From contig DOSQ01000127.1 of the NCBI GenBank assembly GCA_003512125.1, positions 1 to 9,754 on the forward strand: 9,754 nt of DNA, read 5' to 3'. The notes below the pieces were generated by a model. That model was not told the origin of the DNA. It did not search any database and worked only from the letters and a program-made list of their open reading frames with translations. Below, in pieces: positions 5,368 to 9,754 of this stretch (position 1 is the first letter of the stretch; each line of letters starts with the position of its first letter). The DNA is from Acidaminococcaceae bacterium (lineage in GTDB: Bacteria; Bacillota; Negativicutes; Acidaminococcales; Acidaminococcaceae). The translations under genes were made by a program, and so were the position numbers.

Positions 5368-6212
5368 AAATCTTCCAGCAATGCCTTCAGTCCTGCGTCT
5401 TCTTTTCCGTTTTCCGGTTCAAACAGGTAATTGTCCCGTTCTTCCACCGGTGAAAGATTCATGCTGCGGATCGGTTCGTAGCTGCGGCGGTGGATCTTCG
5501 TGGCACCGAACTGACGGATTGCATCCATGTGCAGCTGGCTGCCGTACCCTTTGTTTTTTGCCAGGCCAAATTGGGGATAAACCCGGGCCAGTTCCTCCAT
5601 GAGGCGGTCACGAGTAACTTTTGCTACCACAGACGCAGCTGCAATAGACGCGCTCAGCGCATCACCATGGATGATGGGCACGGTTTCAATGCCTTCCACA
5701 TGGGGATGCATGGCATCAACCAGCGCTACCTGGGGACGCACACGTATCTGGCGCAAAATCTGCTCCATCCCTTCCTGTGTCGCATGATAAATATTTTCCT
5801 TATCAATATTGGAAATGCTGACAACATTGACCAGCACGGCAACCGCTTTCTCCAAAATTTCCGGGTACAGCGCCTCCCGCTTTGCTTCGCTCAGCTTTTT
5901 GCTGTCGTTTAAGCCGGCAATGAATACGTTTTCCGGCAAAATAACGCCTGCAATAACCAGCGGACCTGCCAGCGGACCACGGCCCGCTTCGTCAACGCCC
6001 ACAATATATCGGATACCGGGCAATGCCATGTATTCTTTTTCATAACTCAGCATGTTGGCAAAACGCAGGCGTTCCTGTCGTTCCTTTTCCCGTTTTTTAT
6101 CGTAAGCCGCCAGCAGTTTCTGCACACCGGCCCGTTCGTCCTGCCGCATTTCATGCATCTGTTCTTCAGTCGGATTTCCGGCTAATATGGCTTTAATTTC
6201 CGCTAATTTCAT
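5358..6212 (-). CDS. rnhB: Ribonuclease HII
   Basis: RNase HII cuts the RNA strand of RNA-DNA hybrids and removes single ribonucleotides misincorporated in DNA. The 284-residue protein has an N-terminal extension of about 65 residues, usual for Bacillota RnhB, containing a charged helix (DKKREKERQERLR). The catalytic domain follows: YIVGVDEAGRGPLAGPLV with D74 and E75, ALVDAMHP with D166, and SIAAASVVAKVTRDRL with D202, the expected DEDD set. The C-terminal motif NKGYGSQLHMDAIRQFG (220-236) and KIHRRSYEP complete the family signature. The ATG at 6212 is preceded by GGAGAGG with a short gap. The TAG stop is followed at once, in the same frame, by yraN. A small ORF ends one base upstream of the ATG, and a promoter candidate lies at 6246-6275. 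Confidence 0.97.
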   Translation of the reverse strand: MKLAEIKAILAGNPTEEQMHEMRQDERAGVQKLLAAYDKKREKERQERLRFANMLSYEKEYMALPGIRYIVGVDEAGRGPLAGPLVIAGVILPENVFIAGLNDSKKLSEAKREALYPEILEKAVAVLVNVVSISNIDKENIYHATQEGMEQILRQIRVRPQVALVDAMHPHVEGIETVPIIHGDALSASIAAASVVAKVTRDRLMEELARVYPQFGLAKNKGYGSQLHMDAIRQFGATKIHRRSYEPIRSMNLSPVEERDNYLFEPENGKEDAGLKALLEDLEA

Positions 6213-6213
6213 C

Positions 6214-6327
6214 TTATCCTCTCCTGTCTTTTATAGCTTCACTAAATTTTACCCCGAATAATACTGTTTTTGCAAGAATACGCCGACGAAAAATACGCCT
6301 CATGACGTTAAAGAACCATTGTTTCAT
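6214..6327 (-). CDS. Possible 37-aa basic small protein upstream of rnhB
   Basis: An open frame from ATG at 6327 to TAA at 6214-6216, stopping one base before the rnhB ATG. The peptide begins MKQWFFNVMRRIFRRRILAK and ends in KDRRG: strongly basic, with aromatic and aliphatic residues, possibly amphipathic. A modest Shine-Dalgarno-like GAGGG lies 7 bases before the ATG. The tight spacing to rnhB suggests translational coupling if it is real. Against it: the weak RBS, no family I recognise, and the fact that a good sigma-A promoter candidate lies within it, which would make the stretch simply the rnhB promoter region. Treat as tentative. Confidence 0.3.
   Translation of the reverse strand: MKQWFFNVMRRIFRRRILAKTVLFGVKFSEAIKDRRG
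6246..6275 (-). promoter_or_regulatory. Promoter candidate for rnhB-yraN
   Basis: Minus strand -35 TTGCAA (6270-6275), 18-base spacer, -10 TAAAAT (6246-6251). Initiation near 6239 would give a leader of about 27 bases to the rnhB ATG. The two boxes are the same hexamers as the rplS promoter. It lies downstream of the rbgA terminator, consistent with a separate transcription unit. The rest of the 6328-6403 gap shows nothing clear. Confidence 0.5.
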
Positions 6328-6403
6328 TCGTCCGCCCTCGTTTTGATGCATTTCATTGCCAATAGTTTGTCCATGCTTCCATCATAGCCCCGATTCCCGC
6401 AAT

Positions 6404-6426
6404 AAAAAAGCCGGCGTTAAGCCGGC
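6404..6426 (-). terminator. Intrinsic terminator of lepB-rbgA
   Basis: Minus strand GCCGGC-TTAAC-GCCGGC followed directly by TTTTTT (6404-6409): a 6-bp all-GC stem with a 5-base loop and a clean T run. It sits about 70 bases after the rbgA stop and ends that unit before rnhB. Confidence 0.85.
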
Positions 6427-6496
6427 AGTTTCATTTTGTTTGTTCAGATAATTATCCTTTGCTTTATGCAGATAACTGTCTGTTCAGAAGAATCGT

Positions 6497-7360
6497 TTAT
6501 ATTGGATCATCCAACGTAAAGCGCCCCATCTTTGCAGTTTTAAATTCATACAGGACCATCTGCTCTACCTTATTCAGGTCAAGAACGCCGCCGGCTTTCA
6601 CACAGCCCCTCGCGGCACCGATTTTTTCCATAACCGTTTCCGCCGTATCTTCCGGGTCCAGTGTGATATGATAAAACATAGCCAGCTGCTGCGGATATTT
6701 TTCCAGCATTTCCTGAAGCAGAAGGATCAACGCATCCCTGCGATCGTAGATATCGTCCTTGATTGCACCGGTCAGGGCCAGATGCAGGCCGGTCTCCGGA
6801 TCTTCGAATTTCGGCCACAGTACGCCGGGTGTATCTAACAGCTGTAATCCTTTGGCAATGGTTACCCACTGCTTCTGTTTTGTCACGCCGGGGCGGTCGG
6901 AAGCAATGGCTTTCACCTGTCCGGCCAGCCGGTTGATCAGCGTGGATTTCCCCACATTAGGCACGCCCACGATCATAAGACGGACATCCCGGTTCCTGAC
7001 GCCTTTTTTCAGCCACTTCTCGGTAATGGGCCTCGCTGCTTCCTTCACCAGACTGATCATCTGCTTGACGCCTTTTCCGGTATGGCAGTCGATGGAACAG
7101 ACAGGCACACCTTCCTGCTTCAGTTTCTGCAGCCAGGCTTCCGTTTTGACCGGGTCCGCCATGTCCATTTTATTCAGGGCAATGACACGGGGTTTGTTCC
7201 CGGCCATCTGCCGTAGCATGGGGTTGATGCTGGAATCGGGAATACGGGCATCCAGCAGTTCCACAACCACGTCCACCAGGCGCAGCTGTCCTTCCATCAT
7301 CCGCCGGGCCTTGGTCATGTGCCCCGGGAACCACTGTATCTTAAAATCCTTTACGTCCAT
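6497..7360 (-). CDS. rbgA: Ribosome biogenesis GTPase RbgA (YlqF)
   Basis: RbgA is a circularly permuted GTPase that acts late in 50S subunit assembly and is essential in Bacillus subtilis. The 287 residues show the permuted motif order: G4 NKMD (63-66), then G1 GVPNVGKST (132-140), T160 of G2 in the RPGVTK segment, and G3 DTPG (176-179). The N-terminal hallmark KIQWFPGHMTKARRM is present, and the C-terminal RNA-binding (ANTAR-like) region runs from about 205. The ATG at 7360 is chosen because it gives the family N-terminus and has GAGG 5 bases upstream; a TTG 11 codons earlier would lie inside lepB. Only 7 bases separate it from the lepB stop, and its Shine-Dalgarno overlaps that stop, so the two are coupled. 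rbgA next to rplS and rnhB is the usual Bacillota order. Confidence 0.96.
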   Translation of the reverse strand: MDVKDFKIQWFPGHMTKARRMMEGQLRLVDVVVELLDARIPDSSINPMLRQMAGNKPRVIALNKMDMADPVKTEAWLQKLKQEGVPVCSIDCHTGKGVKQMISLVKEAARPITEKWLKKGVRNRDVRLMIVGVPNVGKSTLINRLAGQVKAIASDRPGVTKQKQWVTIAKGLQLLDTPGVLWPKFEDPETGLHLALTGAIKDDIYDRRDALILLLQEMLEKYPQQLAMFYHITLDPEDTAETVMEKIGAARGCVKAGGVLDLNKVEQMVLYEFKTAKMGRFTLDDPI

Positions 7361-7367
7361 GATAGCC

Positions 7368-7919
7368 TCACGGTAACGTGCGGAACCGTTCAAACGGCCA
7401 GAATACGACAGCGGCCTTGCCTTTTACCAGGCGAAGCGGTACGAAATCCACATCGGCGAACCGGCTGTCTTCGGAATTATTGCGGTTATCCCCCAGCACA
7501 AAGATGTGGTCCTTAGGCACCAGGCTCTTCCGGTAATTGGAATGGTTCAGTCCCTTCGGGTCTTCTTTCCATGTATAGGGCTCTTCAATTTTCTTTCCGT
7601 TGACCAATACGGCGCCATCGCGCATTTCCACCGTATCGCCGCCAACCGCAATAACGCGTTTGATAAAATCACGGCTTTCATCTTTCGGATAACGGAACAC
7701 CACAATTTCGTTCCGCTTCGGATCTCCGACAAAATAACCGAATTTATTGACGATCAGCCGTTCCTGATTGAACAGCGTCGGGTACATGGAAGTTCCTTCT
7801 ACTTTATACGGTTCAAATATAAACGTACGGATACAAAAAGCCAGCGCTACCGCAACGATTATAGATACGAGCCAGTCGTTTAACGAATCCTGAAAAGATC
7901 CTCCGGATTTATCGCTCAT
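7368..7919 (-). CDS. lepB: Signal peptidase I (type I, membrane-anchored)
   Basis: Cleaves signal peptides from exported proteins on the outer face of the cytoplasmic membrane. The 183-residue protein has one N-terminal membrane segment (about 16-34, WLVSIIVAVALAFCIRTF), then the catalytic boxes: EGTSMYPTL with nucleophile S44 (box B), RDFIKRVIAVGGD with general base K87 (box D), and GDNRNNSEDSR at 143-153 (box E). Length matches the compact Gram-positive-type enzymes. The ATG at 7919 is chosen because GAGAGGGG lies 8 bases upstream; an ATG 7 codons earlier has no ribosome binding site. The gene follows the rplS terminator, and I see no strong promoter between 7920 and 8014, so expression may come partly from readthrough or from a weak promoter. 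Confidence 0.95.
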   Translation of the reverse strand: MSDKSGGSFQDSLNDWLVSIIVAVALAFCIRTFIFEPYKVEGTSMYPTLFNQERLIVNKFGYFVGDPKRNEIVVFRYPKDESRDFIKRVIAVGGDTVEMRDGAVLVNGKKIEEPYTWKEDPKGLNHSNYRKSLVPKDHIFVLGDNRNNSEDSRFADVDFVPLRLVKGKAAVVFWPFERFRTLP

Positions 7920-8014
7920 TTGGTTAACCCCTCTCAACATATAGCCAGACTATTCAGCGGCTTTGCGGGAGTTGTGCAACAGTAAAAAACTGTACCCCAC
8001 ATTCCGCGAATAAC

Positions 8015-8042
8015 AAAAAAGAGGACTGCCTTTGCAGCCCCC
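8015..8042 (-). terminator. Intrinsic terminator of rplS
   Basis: Minus strand GGGGGCTGC-AAAG-GCAGTCCTC followed by TTTTTT (8015-8020). The stem is 9 bp with two G-U pairs that form only in the minus-strand RNA. It lies 13 bases after the rplS stop and separates rplS from lepB. Confidence 0.85.
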
Positions 8043-8055
8043 TTTGTGCACTACG

Positions 8056-8397
8056 TTAGCGGCGTTCACGGATACGAGCAGCTTTACCGGTAAGGTTACG
8101 CAGGTAATACAGTTTTGCTCTGCGAACAATACCTTTGCGTGCTACGACGATCTTTTCCAGACGCGGGCTGTGTACCGGGAACGTTCTTTCAACGCCAATA
8201 CCGTAGGAAATACGGCGGACGGTGAACATTTCGCGGACACCGGAACCACTCCGGGAAATAACTACGCCTTCAAATAACTGTACGCGTTCACGGGTACCTT
8301 CAACAACCTTTACATACACTTTAACGGTGTCGCCGGCACGGAACTCAGGGATATCAGAACGTAACTGTTCTTTATCCAGTGCTTCAATGATATTCAT
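8056..8397 (-). CDS. rplS: 50S ribosomal protein L19
   Basis: Structural protein of the large subunit near the subunit interface. The 113-residue sequence is full length and canonical: IPEFRAGDTVKVYVKVVEGT (about 17-36), ERVQLFEGVVISRSGSGVRE, FTVRRISYGIGVERTFPVHS, and the basic tail RRAKLYYLRNLTGKAARIRE. The ATG at 8397 has AGGAGG 5-6 bases upstream. It has its own promoter and terminator, so it can be expressed as a single-gene unit even though it sits between trmD and lepB. Confidence 0.98.
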   Translation of the reverse strand: MNIIEALDKEQLRSDIPEFRAGDTVKVYVKVVEGTRERVQLFEGVVISRSGSGVREMFTVRRISYGIGVERTFPVHSPRLEKIVVARKGIVRRAKLYYLRNLTGKAARIRERR

Positions 8398-8474
8398 GTT
8401 TTCCTCCTAAATTCATAGACGTTCATGCGACTTACTTGTGCTGCACAGCGGACCGTCCGTTTTACACGTGTAGT

Positions 8475-8503
8475 ATTTTACCACACAAGCACTTACGTTG
8501 CAA
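8475..8503 (-). promoter_or_regulatory. Extended -10 promoter of rplS
   Basis: Minus strand -35 TTGCAA (8498-8503), 17-base spacer ending TGG, -10 TAAAAT (8475-8480): an extended -10 with optimal spacing. Initiation near 8468 leaves a leader of about 70 bases. The leader has a short inverted repeat (GGAC-GGTCC region, near 8449-8459). Bacillota rplS genes can carry an autoregulatory L19 leader; I cannot confirm that structure here. No clear terminator for trmD is seen in 8504-8543. Confidence 0.65.
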
Positions 8504-8543
8504 GTTTTTTTTACAAAATTTACAAGTATTTCTTACAACAAAA

Positions 8544-9272
8544 TTATAATTCTTTCTTAATTTCTTCCAGCAGCTTCTTATCCTGCTTATCAAACTCTTC
8601 CGGAAGCAGATCCGGACGCAGCAGATACGTTGCCTTTAATGCCTGTTTTCGCCGCCACCGGGCAATCAGCTGATGATTGCCGTTGCGCAGTACTTCCGGC
8701 ACTTCCAGGCCTTCAAACACCACCGGCCGGGTATATTGGGGATATTCCAACAGCCCGCTGGAGAAGGAATCCTCTTCGGCGCTGGCCAGCTTGCCCAGCA
8801 CGCCGGGCACAAACCGGCTCACCGCATCCATGATCATCAGGGCTGGCAGTTCACCCCCGGTAAGGACAAAATCACCGATGCTGATTTTCATGTCCACCCA
8901 GTGATAAATGCGTTCGTCAAAGCCTTCATAATGCCCGCAGACAAAAATCAGACCCGTTTCGTTCTTCGCCCACGTTTCCGCCAGAGACTGTTTAAAGGTT
9001 GTCCCCCCCGGGCTCATGGCAATGACAAGAGCCCCCGGCACCTTAGCCCTGGCCAGTTTTATCGCTTCCACCACCGGTTCCGGCTTCAGCACCATACCCA
9101 CGCCGCCGCCAAAGGGCGCGTCATCCACAGAATGATGCCGGTCCATGGAAAAATCCCGTGGATTGACACATTCCATCTGAATGAGACCTATGTCCATAGC
9201 CCGCTTTAACATGCTATGGCCGGCCGCAGCTTCAATCTGTTCCGGGAACAGAGTGACAAAGACAAATTTCAT
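8544..9272 (-). CDS. trmD: tRNA (guanine-N1-)-methyltransferase TrmD
   Basis: Methylates G37 of tRNAs that have G36, using S-adenosylmethionine, and so prevents +1 frameshifting; a SPOUT-family trefoil-knot dimer. The 242 residues carry MKFVFVTLFPE at the start, DDAPFGGGVGMVLKPEP (50-66), the knot motifs CGHYEGFDERI (112-122) and SIGDFVLTGGELPAL (131-145), R153 and D168 (DSFSSGLLEYPQYTRP), and the C-terminal HQLIARWRRKQALKAT (200-215). R153 and D168 match the known catalytic Arg and Asp. The ATG at 9272 overlaps the rimM TGA (ATGA) and has AGGAAG 8 bases upstream; a GTG 7 codons earlier lies inside rimM and would add residues the family lacks. Translationally coupled to rimM. Confidence 0.98.
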   Translation of the reverse strand: MKFVFVTLFPEQIEAAAGHSMLKRAMDIGLIQMECVNPRDFSMDRHHSVDDAPFGGGVGMVLKPEPVVEAIKLARAKVPGALVIAMSPGGTTFKQSLAETWAKNETGLIFVCGHYEGFDERIYHWVDMKISIGDFVLTGGELPALMIMDAVSRFVPGVLGKLASAEEDSFSSGLLEYPQYTRPVVFEGLEVPEVLRNGNHQLIARWRRKQALKATYLLRPDLLPEEFDKQDKKLLEEIKKEL

Positions 9273-9754
9273 CGTATATCTTCCTCGTCCCACTCAGGCA
9301 GGCGGACAATAATCTTACCATTCGGCAGATCGATCTCACGGATATTTTCGGGAATATTGGCTACCAGGATATCTTTACCTTCCGGAGGTTGGATCACATA
9401 TACATCCCTGCTGCCGGTCTGAAGCACGTCTTTGAACGTGCCGATGCGGTTGCCCTCTTCATCCAATACCGGCAGCCCGATCAGGTCGCCTACATAGTAA
9501 CGGCCTTCCGGAAGTTCCGGCATATCTTCCCGGTATACGGAAACCTTCTGTCCCCGCAGCTTTTCCGCTTCTTCTATGGAAGTAATCTCTTTTACAGTAA
9601 CCAGCATGATGTTTTTATGGGGTCTGGCCTTTACGATCTGCAGCCGCCGGTCATCTGGCAACAGCAGGTAATCCATGTCCATGAACAGTTGGATATTGGA
9701 AGTCAGCGGCATAATACGTAAATCGCCCCGCACACCGTGCGGAGCGACTATCTG
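9269..9754 (-). CDS. rimM: 16S rRNA processing protein RimM (5' end beyond the window)
   Basis: RimM binds ribosomal protein S19 and assists late 30S maturation. The 161 visible residues begin QIVAPHGVRGDLRIMPLTS, the conserved N-terminal motif, and the frame is open to the window edge, so the true start lies a few codons outside. The GTG at 9733 falls within the HGVRG motif and is not a start. The N-terminal beta-barrel domain is followed by the PRC-barrel domain (PEGRYYVGDLIGLPVLDEEG; then IGTFKDVLQTGSRDVYVI), ending LVANIPENIREIDLPNGKII. The stop overlaps the trmD ATG by four bases. Upstream genes rpsP and khpA would be expected beyond the right edge. Confidence 0.95.
   Translation of the reverse strand, partial: QIVAPHGVRGDLRIMPLTSNIQLFMDMDYLLLPDDRRLQIVKARPHKNIMLVTVKEITSIEEAEKLRGQKVSVYREDMPELPEGRYYVGDLIGLPVLDEEGNRIGTFKDVLQTGSRDVYVIQPPEGKDILVANIPENIREIDLPNGKIIVRLPEWDEEDIR

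Noticed and set aside
6759..7376. 205-codon open frame on the plus strand
   Set aside because: Antisense to rbgA, which has complete GTPase motifs; no Shine-Dalgarno or family features.
8398..8468. L19 autoregulatory leader RNA
   Set aside because: A leader of suitable length exists with a short inverted repeat, but I could not recognise the specific leader fold; a covariance-model search would decide.
9731..9733. GTG as start of rimM
   Set aside because: The codons before it encode the conserved QIVAPHG motif and remain open to the window edge, so the gene is simply cut by the window.
1..9754. CRISPR array, tRNA or rRNA genes, insertion sequence
   Set aside because: No regularly spaced repeats, no cloverleaf-like or rRNA-like segments, and no transposase or paired terminal inverted repeats were found by reading.

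Overview
This is a bacterial chromosome segment, most likely from a low-to-mid GC member of the Bacillota (Clostridia or Negativicutes). The gene order rimM-trmD-rplS-lepB-rbgA-rnhB-yraN-comM is the classic Bacillota ribosome-maturation and RNA-processing neighbourhood. Shine-Dalgarno sites are strong (AGGAGG type), and TTG starts and one probable ATT start are used. I cannot assign a genus from the sequence alone. Every gene I support lies on the minus strand, so transcription reads from high to low coordinates.

Right part (about 3250-9754), core genome. It enters inside rimM (5' end outside the window), which overlaps trmD by 4 bases. rplS follows with its own extended -10 promoter and a strong intrinsic terminator. 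lepB and rbgA form a tight pair ending at a second clear terminator. A possible 37-codon small ORF, rnhB and yraN come next, packed tightly. yraN begins directly after the rnhB stop in the same frame and seems to use an ATT start. comM (TTG start) follows and ends at a hairpin terminator. These genes serve 16S maturation (RimM), tRNA m1G37 methylation (TrmD), large-subunit structure and assembly (L19, RbgA), protein export (LepB), RNA removal from DNA (RNase HII) and natural transformation (ComM, and perhaps YraN).

Left part (about 50-3300), accessory DNA. It is visibly more AT-rich and lies at the 3' end of comM. It is bracketed by a 27-bp perfect direct repeat of comM coding sequence (59-85 and 3297-3323). 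The left repeat sits inside a diverged, start-less fragment of the comM 3' end. Between the repeats are a small HTH protein related to mobile-element regulators, a 507-aa protein with two tandem copies of an 'LY..(I/V)W ... P.P..GYW' DNA-binding-like module, and a UPF0175/DUF3368 toxin-antitoxin-like pair. The pair is driven by a near-perfect promoter that overlaps the stop codon of the large gene. No integrase is visible, so this is either a small or decayed island or the end of a larger one continuing left of position 1.

The observations I find most worth checking are the comM-associated island boundaries, the HTH plus double-GYW gene pair of unknown function, and the rnhB/yraN junction (same frame, one TAG, ATT start).
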